Of a stretch of DNA of 21,611 nt, positions 1-7,446 are shown one piece after another. Each line of letters begins with the position of its first letter. The stretch's first letter is position 1. The notes under the pieces are model-generated. The model did not search any database and was not told the origin of the DNA. It saw only the letters and a program-made list of their open reading frames with translations. The DNA lies in the NCBI GenBank assembly GCA_964343305.1, contig CAYFJO010000165.1, positions 1 to 21,611 of the forward strand, written 5' to 3'. Both the position numbers and the translations under genes were made by a program. Origin of the DNA: CAYFJO01 sp964343305. GTDB lineage: Bacteria > Planctomycetota > Planctomycetia > Pirellulales > Pirellulaceae.

Positions 1-205
1 AGAATGCCTGCGACCGCGCAGCGAGAACGGCCTGTTGTGAAGAAAGAGAAAGAAGTCCTCGTCCACAATCGACACATCGAACAATCGAGAGTTCACCATC
101 AACCCAAGCAATCCAGCGAGCCGGATCGACTTGGCGGCTTTGGAGATGATCGCCAGCGCCAAGAACAATGTTGTTTCCGTTGCCTTCGATGTTGATGGCG
201 ATCAT
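1..205 (-). CDS. Small hypothetical protein, C-terminus cut off by the window edge
   Basis: An open frame on the minus strand starts at ATG 205-203 and runs off the left edge with no stop, giving 68 codons. It begins MIAINIEGNGNNIVLGAGDH and later has a Cys-x-x-Cys pair in VRCVDCGRGLL. There is no signal peptide, so it is probably cytoplasmic. An AAGGG Shine-Dalgarno-like stretch lies 8 nt upstream of the ATG, and no other start codon exists between that ATG and the upstream in-frame TAA, so the start is well supported. The N-terminal strand-like repeat of Ile/Asn/Gly and the single CxxC are all that can be described; I do not recognise the family. The frame is uninterrupted and its codon use looks like coding sequence. 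Confidence 0.6.
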   Translation of the reverse strand, partial: MIAINIEGNGNNIVLGAGDHLQSRQVDPARWIAWVDGELSIVRCVDCGRGLLSLSSQQAVLAARSQAF

Positions 206-782
206 TGGAGAAGCCCTTCGTGAGATGATTGGGATACTCTGTTCTTCATCTCCTACGGTCGAAAAACTTGAGCCGTGATTTTACTATTCCGGCAATGATG
301 CTGACGAGCACTTTGGGAACGACGTTTGTGCGCGATTATTGGCGTTGAGTTCCTAAGCTAACTCCAAGCACATGATGTGAACCACAAAGCGGCAAAGATT
401 AACGCACGATCTACCCATCGCAAAGCGACCAGATAGGTTTCGTTGCCGATTGTGAAAACGGCCGCGAGCCAAACGGCGATGTTGATGCAGTGCTGAAACT
501 CATTGTTCACAAACCTAATCAACTTAGTAGGAGTTACACCGGCCAAATTTGACAATGCGGCAAAAAAGACGCCTCGATGAGGGTCGACGCGACCGTAGTG
601 GGGTGGCCGCAAAGGACCCAACGAATTTCCGTCGCTAGCCCCTCTAACGGGCTAGCCTTTCCAGGTTCTACAGATTCGCTTTAAATGCATCTTCTCGGCT
701 TCTGGTCTTTGGACAGCGTGAACTCGAAAACGTCTACAGAATGAACGCTGAAAAGCCCTGACGATGTGTTGAGAAATCGGCG
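206..782. other. Gene-poor stretch, one hairpin
   Basis: No convincing gene is visible on either strand. A minus-strand frame at 358-621 (starting with TTG) is open and has a hydrophobic C-terminal half, but it has no ribosome binding site and no recognisable motif. The only clear structure is the inverted repeat at 634-656. The stretch lies between a real gene start (205) and a broken gene (783-1232), so it may itself be eroded coding sequence. Confidence 0.5.
634..656. repeat. 8-bp perfect inverted repeat (hairpin)
   Basis: GCTAGCCC and GGGCTAGC form a perfect 8-bp stem around a 7-nt loop (CTCTAAC). On the plus strand it is followed by CTTTCC, which is a poor U-tract, so a Rho-independent terminator is possible but not well supported. 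It could equally be a copy of a dispersed intergenic repeat. Only one copy was seen in this window. Confidence 0.5.
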
Positions 783-1232
783 TCACTCGTCAGGCACTCT
801 TGGGTTTGGAACGTCGGACAACAACTTTGCCAACTGACTAAGCTGTTCCTGCGAAAGATGCGTTCGCAAGTCGACCGCGATTCGATCCAAATCGATTTGA
901 ATAACTCACAGTGGCAGTAATACAATGTGGTTTGCCACGGTTTGGATCGCTCCGAAGATTAATCGCGCTTTTCTAGTGGCAACAAATTCACGCGACGCCA
1001 ACTCGCACGCAATCTGCGACCGCGTGATTGGTAACCTGATTGAGATGGATCGTAAAACTCGAAAAGGAGCAAACTGACCGATCGGGTTATTCGATTTGGT
1101 CGGTGACTTGGCCAAGTCTCCGAGCGCCTTTCGCGTCAACTGGTTAGAGCCAACGTCATGGGCTTGCCATAATTGATCAGCGACCTCGTCAGCGTCTTGA
1201 TCAGGCGGGACATTGGATTGAAGTGTAGACAT
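783..1232 (-). pseudogene. Small hypothetical gene interrupted by an in-frame TGA
   Basis: From ATG 1232-1230 the minus strand is open for 108 codons to a TGA at 906-908. The same frame then continues for another 40 sense codons to a second TGA at 783-785. The part after the first stop reads like a helical protein segment (IDLDRIAVDLRTHLSQEQLS). The region before it contains REFVATRKARLIFGAIQTVA, which resembles the 'Arg-x-x-x-Lys-Ala-x-x-x-x-x-Ala-Leu/Ile-Gln' segment seen in small hypothetical proteins of Planctomycetes and Acidobacteria; that resemblance is from memory. No signal peptide or strong ribosome binding site is present. It starts 15 nt beyond the probable 3' end of the intron remnant. 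It may instead be a real 108-residue gene with coincidental downstream coding character. Confidence 0.35.
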
Positions 1233-1246
1233 TTGTGCCAAGAGAC

Positions 1247-1364
1247 ATCGCGGGCCAGGTGGCCCTGGGTGATTGCTCACCCAGGGCTCCCACAGACCCG
1301 TACGTGCGGACATTACCGCATACGGTTCATCTAATGATGGATTCGCCATGCAGCAACGCTGCAT
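1247..1364 (-). mobile_element. Group II intron remnant (end of domain IV, domains V and VI)
   Basis: Read on the minus strand, 1328-1295 is a 34-nt hairpin with the architecture of group II intron domain V: a GAACCGTA/TACGGGTC lower stem, a 2-nt CG bulge on the 3' side, and a TGCGG/CCGCA upper stem. It is followed at once by an 11-bp perfect stem (GCCCTGGGTGA with TCACCCAGGGC, 1262-1287) closed by a GCAA loop, as expected for domain VI. The probable intron 3' end is near 1247. Upstream, 1364-1329 looks like the tail of domain IV and contains a short palindrome. No reverse transcriptase, domain I, II or III is present: upstream sequence runs directly into the 3' end of the DUF1552 gene. The element is therefore 5'-truncated and cannot move by itself. 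The usual AGC catalytic triad reads AAC, which also points to decay. Confidence 0.65.
1295..1328 (-). ncRNA. Group II intron domain V hairpin
   Basis: This 34-nt element matches the group II catalytic domain in length, stem layout and the dinucleotide bulge. Positions 2-4 read AAC instead of the near-universal AGC, and the facing strand has GGT rather than GTT. The lowest stem therefore carries an A-G mismatch. The domain is recognisable but probably catalytically dead. Confidence 0.6.
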
Positions 1365-1430
1365 GACCGATCTGGCCGGAATGACTTTCGAGTGCGGTAC
1401 TAATCCGTCAACTAAATAGCAAATAAGGGC

Positions 1431-2213
1431 TTAAACTCTACCTAGCGTTCCGCTGAATCCCGCGAATGAGTTTGTCTCGATGTCGAATCGTTGGAGAATC
1501 GTGACAAAGAGCTGCGCTAGTGGAAGTTCTTCGGCTTCGATTTTACCTCGCCATCCGGCGTCGCTGACGATTCCGGCGCCCGCTTGGTTGTCTTCGTTTC
1601 CTGAACCGAATTTGAGGTAGCGGCCGTTGTTGAAGCCGAGGTTTTTGCCGCCGGCGGAAATGATCGGATAGTTGCGTGAGAGATGGAAACTGCTGGATGC
1701 GGAACCGTGCATGGCAAACGTATTGTCCAACATATTTCCGTTGCCGGTCGGCTCTGGCGTGTCCTTTAACTTCTGCGCGAAACGGCCGAACTCTTGGGCT
1801 TGATAGCGGTTGTAAGTGCCGAGGTTTTCCCACCCTTTTGGTTTTTTCACAGCATGAGTCAGACCATGAGCGCCGCCCAGGCCGACAGCCTTCGACAAAA
1901 GGTCGTGAGGACCTTCGCCGTTTTCTCGACCCAACTGGAACGTTGCCACCCGAGTTGAATCACTCAGGAAGGCGAGATAGATCAGTTCGTACATTGTTTC
2001 GAAATAGAGCTTTGCCTCGGATGGTTCGGCGTCGAGTTTCAAATTACTCGCATCCACCTTGGGAAGCGGAGTATCGATCCACTTTTGAGCTTTCGTCAAC
2101 TTGACTTCTGTGTCGCGCACTGCGTCGAGGTATTGCTTCAACGTCTCCTGGTCGCGCTTCGAAAGCTCTTTTGCCCAACGAGCGAGTGTTGGCAATGAGG
2201 TAGTCCAGGGCAC
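1431..2213 (-). CDS. DUF1552 protein, C-terminal part (downstream of a frameshift)
   Basis: This frame holds the C-terminal ~250 residues of a DUF1552 family protein, which is widespread in Planctomycetes and of unknown function. Family features are the helical segment ELSKRDQETLKQYLDAVRDT followed by EVKLTKAQKW, the central SDSTRVATFQLGRENGEG, the Gly-rich ISAGGKNLGFNNGRYLKFG, and the C-terminal PLAQLFVTILQRFDIET with FSGTL. The stop is TAA at 1431-1433. The first ~15 residues encoded upstream of about 2172 are out of frame with the family; the correct frame there belongs to the 2044-2829 entry. A run of four A (plus strand TTTT, 2169-2172) sits exactly where the two frames must be joined, and removing one A restores a single protein. 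The C-terminus itself looks full length and undamaged. Confidence 0.85.
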   Translation of the reverse strand: MPWTTSLPTLARWAKELSKRDQETLKQYLDAVRDTEVKLTKAQKWIDTPLPKVDASNLKLDAEPSEAKLYFETMYELIYLAFLSDSTRVATFQLGRENGEGPHDLLSKAVGLGGAHGLTHAVKKPKGWENLGTYNRYQAQEFGRFAQKLKDTPEPTGNGNMLDNTFAMHGSASSSFHLSRNYPIISAGGKNLGFNNGRYLKFGSGNEDNQAGAGIVSDAGWRGKIEAEELPLAQLFVTILQRFDIETNSFAGFSGTLGRV

Positions 2214-2829
2214 TTTTGCTTCTTGGCAGTTTTGCGGCTGCGTCTTTTCCTCTAGTCACAAAAAGCATGTCGAAGATTTGTTTCGGCTTGTTCTTTGCTG
2301 GGATCGGTCGACCTTCGCGATTGAAGGATTGCGTTTGTGCACCGCGAGGAGCTCCGATGCCGCCGTTGGTCGACATCACCAGCGAAGAATGCCGCGTGAA
2401 TTCGCCGGTGTGTGCGGCAATGACTTGATCGACTGAGGTCGAGTTTTTGTAAGGTCCGTGACCGCCCGTTGCCGCACCCGTCAAGTATTGATCGGCGTTG
2501 GAATGGCCGTGTACTCGCCGGACGGCTGGGTGAGACAGCCCTGAATAAATGGTGATTTCACTTCGCAACGGCTCTAGAACGTCGAGTACTTTTGTGAGCT
2601 TAAAATCTCGCTCACCACCACGAGGGAACCAACTCCAATCCTTCCAGGCTGGATCTGACTTGAGCGGCAAGCCGACGCCATCGGGATGGTAGACACTGAG
2701 AAAACGCTTTGGCGAATCTTTTGGATTTGGATTGGTCGCGGCAAACGTCTCAAGCTGTGGCAAAGCTAGGGCAATACCTGCGCCGTAAAGGAAGTTTCTA
2801 CGATTGAGTGAAATGGTGTTTTTGTTCAC
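2044..2829 (-). CDS. DUF1552 protein, N-terminal part with Tat signal
   Basis: The start is ATG 2829-2827. The N-terminus has a twin-arginine motif (NRRNFLYG) followed by a hydrophobic stretch and the sequence LETFAAT, so the protein is predicted to be exported folded by Tat. Conserved DUF1552 features follow: KRFLSVYHPDGVG, WSWFPRGG near residue 66, the segment around SGLSHPAVRRVHGHSNADQY, and TSVDQVIA. The frame stays family-like to about SALDYLIANTRSLGK, then runs out of frame to a spurious stop at 2044. Restoring the frame at 2169-2172 joins it to the 1431-2213 part, giving about 466 residues, a usual family length. The start codon is 12 nt downstream of the DUF1592 gene stop, so the two are probably one transcript. 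DUF1592 and DUF1552 genes commonly pair in Planctomycetes. Whether the shift is biological or a sequence error is unresolved. Confidence 0.88.
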   Translation of the reverse strand: MNKNTISLNRRNFLYGAGIALALPQLETFAATNPNPKDSPKRFLSVYHPDGVGLPLKSDPAWKDWSWFPRGGERDFKLTKVLDVLEPLRSEITIYSGLSHPAVRRVHGHSNADQYLTGAATGGHGPYKNSTSVDQVIAAHTGEFTRHSSLVMSTNGGIGAPRGAQTQSFNREGRPIPAKNKPKQIFDMLFVTRGKDAAAKLPRSKSALDYLIANTRSLGKRAFEARPGDVEAIPRRSARHRSQVDESSKVDRYSASQGGCE

Positions 2830-2841
2830 GGTTCTTTTCTT

Positions 2842-3702
2842 CTACTTCGCGTGAAAAAGTGCGCTGGTGGTGATCAAGTTTACCAACTCGCCCAGACGAT
2901 CACCACGTTGTCTGAATTGCGCGGTGATACTGTCGAGAGCGGTATGGTCGCTGAAAGACAATGGACGGCCAAGAGCATATGCGGTCATCTTGTGAACCAT
3001 TGCTCTGGCAAACTGATCTTGCCGATCCATCAACAAGTATCGTTTCAAACCGTCCATTCCCGCCAGTTTTTGCTTGTTGAACAACTCAGAAGTCGCATCA
3101 ACTGGCTTGTTTTTGATATGAGTTCGGTAAACTCCGAGCGCATTGTAGTTTTCAAACGCGATTCCCCATGGATCAATTCTCGAATGACACGATGCACAAG
3201 CGGGCTTGTTCCGATGATCCGCGATGCGTTCCTTCAGAGTCATCTTCAATATCTCTGGATCTGTCAAATCGACTTCTGGAACATTCGGCGGCGGCGGTGG
3301 TGGCGGATCATGCAGAACACGTTCGAGCATCCAAACACCGCGCTTGAGTGGATGCGAATCTTTGCCGTCCGAATTCATTGTCAAAATCGCAGCGTTCGTC
3401 AGCACGCCGCCGCGATTCGATTGAGGTGTGATAGAAACTTTTCGAAAGTGAGGACCGTAAATGTTTGGGATGTGGTAGTGCCTGGCCAGCCGTTCATTCA
3501 CCGTAACGTAGTCGGCATGAATAAAGTCCATCACGCTGCTGTTGCTCGTCAACACTTCCTGGAAAAAGGCAATTGGCTCTTCTCGCATCGCTTCTTTCAG
3601 TGAATCGTCGGTGACATGATTCACTGCGTTCAAGCCATCCAAGCCAAGCCATTGTTGAACGAAGTTCTCCGCGAAACGTCTTGAACGAGGGTCTACCAAC
3701 AT
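2842..3702 (-). CDS. DUF1592-type planctomycete cytochrome, C-terminal part (DUF1588, DUF1585)
   Basis: This frame carries the C-terminal half of the protein that starts at 5432. The first ATG (3702) is internal; family-like sequence in this frame begins near 3790 with WSSIPDEELLKLAEQEKLKE and has no stop before 3702. Recognisable parts are the end of DUF1592 (RRFAENFVQQWLGL), DUF1588 (NRGGVLTNAAILTMNSDGKD, then KRGVWMLERVL and a seven-proline run), a CASCHSRIDPWGIAFENY segment with a CxxCH heme-type motif, and DUF1585 (MVHKMTAYALGRPLSFSD). These proteins are exported and of unknown biochemical role; the CxxCH motifs suggest c-type heme. The stop lies 12 nt before the DUF1552 start. The protein end looks intact. 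Confidence 0.85.
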   Translation of the reverse strand: MLVDPRSRRFAENFVQQWLGLDGLNAVNHVTDDSLKEAMREEPIAFFQEVLTSNSSVMDFIHADYVTVNERLARHYHIPNIYGPHFRKVSITPQSNRGGVLTNAAILTMNSDGKDSHPLKRGVWMLERVLHDPPPPPPPNVPEVDLTDPEILKMTLKERIADHRNKPACASCHSRIDPWGIAFENYNALGVYRTHIKNKPVDATSELFNKQKLAGMDGLKRYLLMDRQDQFARAMVHKMTAYALGRPLSFSDHTALDSITAQFRQRGDRLGELVNLITTSALFHAK

Positions 3703-3761
3703 GCGTTTGACTTGAGCTGCCAGTGTTGTTGGCTCTTTGAGTTTCTCTTGTTCAGCGAGTT

Positions 3762-5432
3762 TCAGCAGTTCTTCGTCGGGAATGCTGGACCAAAGAAAGA
3801 GAGGCGGCTGGCCAGTTCCATGTCACTGATCGTTCGCTTTTGCGACTGGTCAGAAACTTTCTGAGTCAGATAAAGAAACTCGGGTGCGGCCAGGACAGTT
3901 GCCAATAATTCGAGCATGGCACCTTCGAAGTTGTCAAATTGCGGCCGGTACTTGGCAAACAACTCCATCAACTGATCCAATTCCTCGGATGTCACAGGTC
4001 GACGCCAGGCACGACGTGTGAAGCGACTTAAAACTTCACGGCCATAAACTTCCTCGTCGTCTTTGTTATCGCTCTCAATGAAAATGTCCGTGTGAGTTTT
4101 TGGCGGCCATTGTTCATAAAACGGGGCGCTGATTTCGATGTAATCAATCAGAACGTGGAGTCGTTCTTCTCCGCCGCTGGCATTGGAAACATTTCGGATG
4201 TGAAGGAACTCATCGCGTCTGGGGAATGTTCTCTCAAGTTTTCGGAATGGGTTGCGTTGGACATCGCTCAGCGGGATATCGAAGTGGATGAACTGTGGCT
4301 TGTCGGCAAGTGCCGTGACTGGAATGTCGCGCTGACTGATCGTGTTCGAGAAATTCGCGTTGTTACTGGCGTGAGCGCTGAAACCCAACCGCAGGCACGC
4401 ATATTCGTTGGCCTTGTTCGTCGATCGTCCTGCCCGAATGCTAACGCGCATGATCCCGTCATCAGGAAGGAAACGGTCAAGATTCATTTTCAATTCGCTG
4501 GACCGAGGCATTTCCAAAACAACTTGAGTAACAGCCGGCGTTTGACCAGCAACAGCATCTGGCTTCGGCATCGCCTTTCCGCCGGTGAAATGATGAGCCT
4601 CGCCCGTCACTCGATTAAACAGATGTTGGTGCCTGCGCTTTTTGGCATAATCTTTGTCGCTCCTATCAAATGTCTTTCCCTTCGCCGCTTTTCCCAACTC
4701 TTCCTGCATCGAGATGACGTAAGTGACAGGCTTGGGACGCTCGCCGATCACCGTTGCTCTCTTCAAAGCTTTCAGCGCGATCTCGCGATAAGTCTCAAAT
4801 TGCATGGCCGACATTTGCAACATTTCGGAACTGTTCTTAAATCCGTCTTCGGACGCAGTTTCCGGTGGCAAGCGATTAGCGAGGGAATAGGACAGACCAA
4901 GCAAATCCTGCAGAGCATAGTCGTATTCATATTTCGTCAAACGTCGAAACGACGAATGCTCGGTGTTGTTGCGTCGCACGATCGACGCCTTATTCATTTC
5001 GTCGCTGAGCCAATCAACAATGTTGCCCCGATCCGCATCGGCCAATGCATAATCTGGCTCATCTTCGGGTGGCATCTCCGAATTACTCAGGACGTTGTAA
5101 ATCTCACGCCATCGTTCGACATCGGGTCCGGTCAGCAGGTCGGCGTTCAATTGATCGACACGCAGCCTTCCTTCGGACCTTTCTAGACCATGACAAGCTA
5201 GGCAACTCGTTTTCAAAACGGATGCGATCGACTTTTGAAAGTGAGTGAGATTCGCCTTGGGAACGGCTTGAGTGGCTTGCTTGATTGCGTCGCGATCTTT
5301 CAAGAATCGAGACTTCGTCCGTCCGAGTTCTTTAGCGTCATTCAAAGTCACCGGTTTAGAATCAATCTCGTCAGCCAGCATCGGACAGACGCCGCCGAGC
5401 ACCAACAGAATGGTGATTCGCAAAGTGTTCAT
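3762..5432 (-). CDS. DUF1592-type planctomycete cytochrome, N-terminal part (signal peptide, heme domain, DUF1587, DUF1595)
   Basis: I chose ATG 5432-5430, which begins a clear signal peptide (MNTLRITILLVLGGVCPMLA); the codon just upstream is TTG. Domains in order are a cytochrome-like region with CLACHG at residues 77-81 and a distal SEMPPEDE, DUF1587 around residues 160-225 (FRRLTKYEYDYALQDLLGL), a beta-rich carbohydrate-binding-like middle (about 300-450), DUF1595 (RRAWRRPVTSEELDQLMELF) and the start of DUF1592 (EGAMLELLATVLAAPEFLYL). The frame breaks after ELASRLSFF and ends falsely at 3762. The family normally reads SRLSFFLWSSIPDEELL, so exactly 4 nt are missing between the TTC-TTT and TGG codons (plus strand about 3792-3799). 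Restored, the gene would encode about 864 residues, a normal length. It is the first gene of the pair with DUF1552 and is divergent from the esterase at 5561. Confidence 0.87.
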   Translation of the reverse strand: MNTLRITILLVLGGVCPMLADEIDSKPVTLNDAKELGRTKSRFLKDRDAIKQATQAVPKANLTHFQKSIASVLKTSCLACHGLERSEGRLRVDQLNADLLTGPDVERWREIYNVLSNSEMPPEDEPDYALADADRGNIVDWLSDEMNKASIVRRNNTEHSSFRRLTKYEYDYALQDLLGLSYSLANRLPPETASEDGFKNSSEMLQMSAMQFETYREIALKALKRATVIGERPKPVTYVISMQEELGKAAKGKTFDRSDKDYAKKRRHQHLFNRVTGEAHHFTGGKAMPKPDAVAGQTPAVTQVVLEMPRSSELKMNLDRFLPDDGIMRVSIRAGRSTNKANEYACLRLGFSAHASNNANFSNTISQRDIPVTALADKPQFIHFDIPLSDVQRNPFRKLERTFPRRDEFLHIRNVSNASGGEERLHVLIDYIEISAPFYEQWPPKTHTDIFIESDNKDDEEVYGREVLSRFTRRAWRRPVTSEELDQLMELFAKYRPQFDNFEGAMLELLATVLAAPEFLYLTQKVSDQSQKRTISDMELASRLSFFGPAFPTKNC

Positions 5433-5489
5433 CAAGGGAAGACGAGCGGCAATCGCCCGTTAGTAGGTGGGACGTTGGGTGGGTTGGCT

Positions 5490-5518
5490 TTCAAGTACAG
5501 GCCGGACGTGACTATTAT
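5490..5518 (+). promoter_or_regulatory. Candidate sigma-70-type promoter for the esterase gene
   Basis: TATTAT (5513-5518, 5 of 6 matches to the -10 consensus) lies 17 nt after TTCAAG (5490-5495, a weak -35). It sits 43 nt upstream of the esterase ATG in the divergent spacer shared with the DUF1592 gene. This is a pattern match only; Planctomycete promoters are poorly defined. Confidence 0.3.
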
Positions 5519-5560
5519 AGCAACACTGAACAGTTTACCGCGATATTGATGAGGAACCCT

Positions 5561-6662
5561 ATGTTTAAGTTATACGCCGCTTTTCTGACCACATTTTTTG
5601 ATTTTTACGACTGCATCTGCGGCGCCGCCGGTTCGCGAATTCGATGCCCCTGGCGCACCACCGTTCAAAGTGCTGAAGACCGGCGAGAAGCCGCCACTGG
5701 ACACGTATGACAATTTTGTGATTGGCCCAGAGTATGTTCCTGCACCTGAACGCAAAGTGGTTGAAGGCGTACCACAAGGCAAGGTGCAACAGTTTTCGAT
5801 CGACTCAAAAGAGACCAAAATCTACAACCCTGGGATTGCCCGGAAGAAGTTCGGCACAGTCGATCCAAAGAATCCAAAAACGCTGATCGTCGACACACAC
5901 GAGATCGACTACAAGCGGCAGATCACTGTCTACATTCCCGCTCAGCACAGTCCCGGTTCGGAAGCGCCGTTTATGGTTGTTCACGATGGACCCAAAGGCA
6001 AACCAAACATGACAATGCCGCGCATCCTCGACAACTTAATTGCCCAAAAGCGAATTCCGCCGATCATCCTCATACAGATTGCCAACGGTGGTGGCGACGC
6101 CCAAGGTCACCAGCGCGGCAGAGAGTATGACAACATGTCAGGCCTGTTCGCTGAATACATCGAAACCGAAGTGCTTCCGCGCGTCGAGAAGAACTACAAG
6201 GTGAAGCTGACCAAAGATCCCGAACGCCGCGCGGTGATGGGATCCAGTTCCGGCGGCTCGGCGTCGTTGATCATGGCATGGTTCCGCACGGATCTTTACC
6301 GGCGCGTGCTCACGACTTCAGGCACGTTCGTGAACCAGGCGTGGCCGTTTGATCCCAAGTATCCCGATGGCGCGTGGGGCTTTCATAAAACGATCATCCC
6401 AAACAGTCCCAAGAAGCCGATCCGGCTGTTCATCTCAGTTGGCGATCGCGACTTGCTCAACCCCAACGTCATGCGTGACGACATGCACGACTGGGTCGAA
6501 GCGAATCATCAAATGGCCAAAGTGCTCAAAGCCAAGGGATATGAGTATCAATATCTGTTCTGTAGAAACTCAGGTCACGGCATTCGCAACGCCAAAGAGC
6601 AATTTCTCCCACACGCCATCGAGTGGGTCTGGGCGGGTTACGCCGTTAGGAAGATTAACTGA
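5561..6662 (+). CDS. Secreted esterase of the enterochelin esterase/esterase D type; leader out of frame by one base
   Basis: This is an alpha/beta-hydrolase of the PF00756 (esterase D, Fes/IroE-like) type. Such enzymes hydrolyse ester bonds; the substrate here cannot be told. The nucleophile elbow is GSSSGG with the Ser codon at 6246-6248 (about residue 229). FISVGDRDLLNPN supplies the likely acid, and GHGIRNAKEQFLPHAIEWVW supplies the likely His near the C-terminus. ATG 5561 has a GAGGA Shine-Dalgarno 5 nt upstream and encodes MFKLYAAFLTTF, but that frame is lost at a run of six T (5594-5599). With five T the frame reads on as LIFTTASAAPPVREF, a normal signal peptide with an Ala-Ser-Ala cleavage site, and continues to TGA 6662 as a 366-residue protein. 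Without correction, only the frame beginning around 5598 is translated, with no ribosome binding site. The catalytic domain itself is intact. Confidence 0.85.
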
Positions 6663-6952
6663 CACAGTTTGAGAATATCGAATGCGTGATTAAATCGAGC
6701 GAAGCTTTGATGAACTTTTGGCGTGTCAGCTCCTCCGAAAGGTGCATCGGTCCGACACACCGGGCGATGTGACCGAAGCGCGCTGAAATTCGCCCCCAGA
6801 AAGGATTGAGCAGATGACGGATGTTCAGCCATCGGAAGAGTGTTAGCTCCAGCTTGCGTCCAGCTCGAAGGCGATCCCGATCCAACAGCAGCAAGAGGTA
6901 ACAACCCCCCAGTATTGTGCAAGCGGCTCCCTCTCACGATCGAAAAAAACGA
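6663..6952. other. Spacer without a confident gene
   Basis: A minus-strand frame (6655-6894) contains a fairly protein-like stretch (RWLNIRHLLNPFWGRISARF and following), but it starts with an alternative codon without a ribosome binding site and overlaps the esterase stop. I recognise no family. It may be a remnant of a gene lost by the rearrangement seen further right. Confidence 0.35.
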
Positions 6953-7294
6953 ATGTTGCTGCTTGCCAACATTTCTCTTCTGATGCTGGTACTTGGTCAG
7001 TTGACCGGCATCGTCGGTGTCGTTGGGTGTCGTGAGCAACCATATGCGGCCGCGCCGCAAGAAGTTCGCACACATAGCCAACGAAAGCCACAGGAATCTC
7101 GTTGGCAACAATTCAGCGCGCCCAATCCTCCGTATTCGATCTTGATTCCGGCCAAGCCGGAAGTGTTCGAAACGGGTGACTACTACCATTTCTTTTGCCA
7201 ACCCGATGGCCACAACGTCTCCACTTCCGCCGAACTGACTCACCGATTGTCTCGCCGGTCTGAATCGACTGAAGCAACGCCTTGCGAGAATTGA
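6953..7294 (+). CDS. Short putative lipoprotein, probably 3'-truncated
   Basis: From ATG 6953 the frame encodes 113 residues. The N-terminus is a hydrophobic segment (LLLANISLLMLVLGQLTGIV) ending in the lipobox VVGC with Cys at residue 26, so the product would be lipidated and membrane-anchored. The mature part has WQQFSAPNPPYSILIPAKPE, which resembles the 'phenylalanine-Ser-x-x-x-Pro-Gly-Lys-Pro' opening of small planctomycete extracytoplasmic proteins. From about 7221 the sequence is, on the other strand, the remnant tail of the kinase gene, so the last ~25 residues (STSAELTHRLSRRSESTEAT) are probably not native. I therefore read it as a lipoprotein gene whose 3' part was replaced at a junction near 7215-7225. 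An in-frame GTG at 6917 would add 12 charged residues and is less likely because the lipoprotein signal starts at 6953. No clear Shine-Dalgarno is seen. Confidence 0.45.
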   Translation: MLLLANISLLMLVLGQLTGIVGVVGCREQPYAAAPQEVRTHSQRKPQESRWQQFSAPNPPYSILIPAKPEVFETGDYYHFFCQPDGHNVSTSAELTHRLSRRSESTEATPCEN

Positions 7295-7446
7295 CTCTCT
7301 CGCAAAGAAATGTGAGTAGACCGCTTGCCTCATATGCCGCTTTCAACTCCGGCGTCCACGGCCGCGCGTCCCACACCTCGAACGTGCGCAACCATTCGCG
7401 AGGTCAGTCGTTTTCCGTCTGGACTAAACGCTACTTCGTAGACACC
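7221..7446 (-). pseudogene. Out-of-frame remnant of a 15th WD40 blade and the kinase C-terminal tail
   Basis: Beyond the kinase stop the minus strand still encodes family sequence in two other frames. Positions 7446-7399 read GVYEVAFSPDGKRLTS, the first strand of a WD40 repeat. Positions 7394-7221 read WLRTFEVWDARPWTPELK followed by AAYEASGLLTFLCERVNSRK and ALLQSIQTGETIGESVRRK. This last part matches the usual ending of planctomycete WD40 kinases (WDARPWTPEL, a helical segment, then a 'TISEPVRQRAL'-like end). Three frames in ~230 nt show at least two indels or a rearrangement. The remnant overlaps the end of the lipoprotein frame on the plus strand. Confidence 0.65.

Noticed and set aside
358..621. 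Minus-strand frame of 87 codons with a hydrophobic C-terminal half
   Set aside because: It starts with TTG, has no ribosome binding site, and matches no family I know; left as unassigned spacer.
4092..5186. Long plus-strand frame opposite the DUF1592 gene
   Set aside because: Antisense shadow; the minus strand carries clear domain motifs.
6655..6894. Minus-strand frame of 79 codons with protein-like composition
   Set aside because: No proper start or ribosome binding site, and it overlaps the esterase stop; kept only as a possible remnant.
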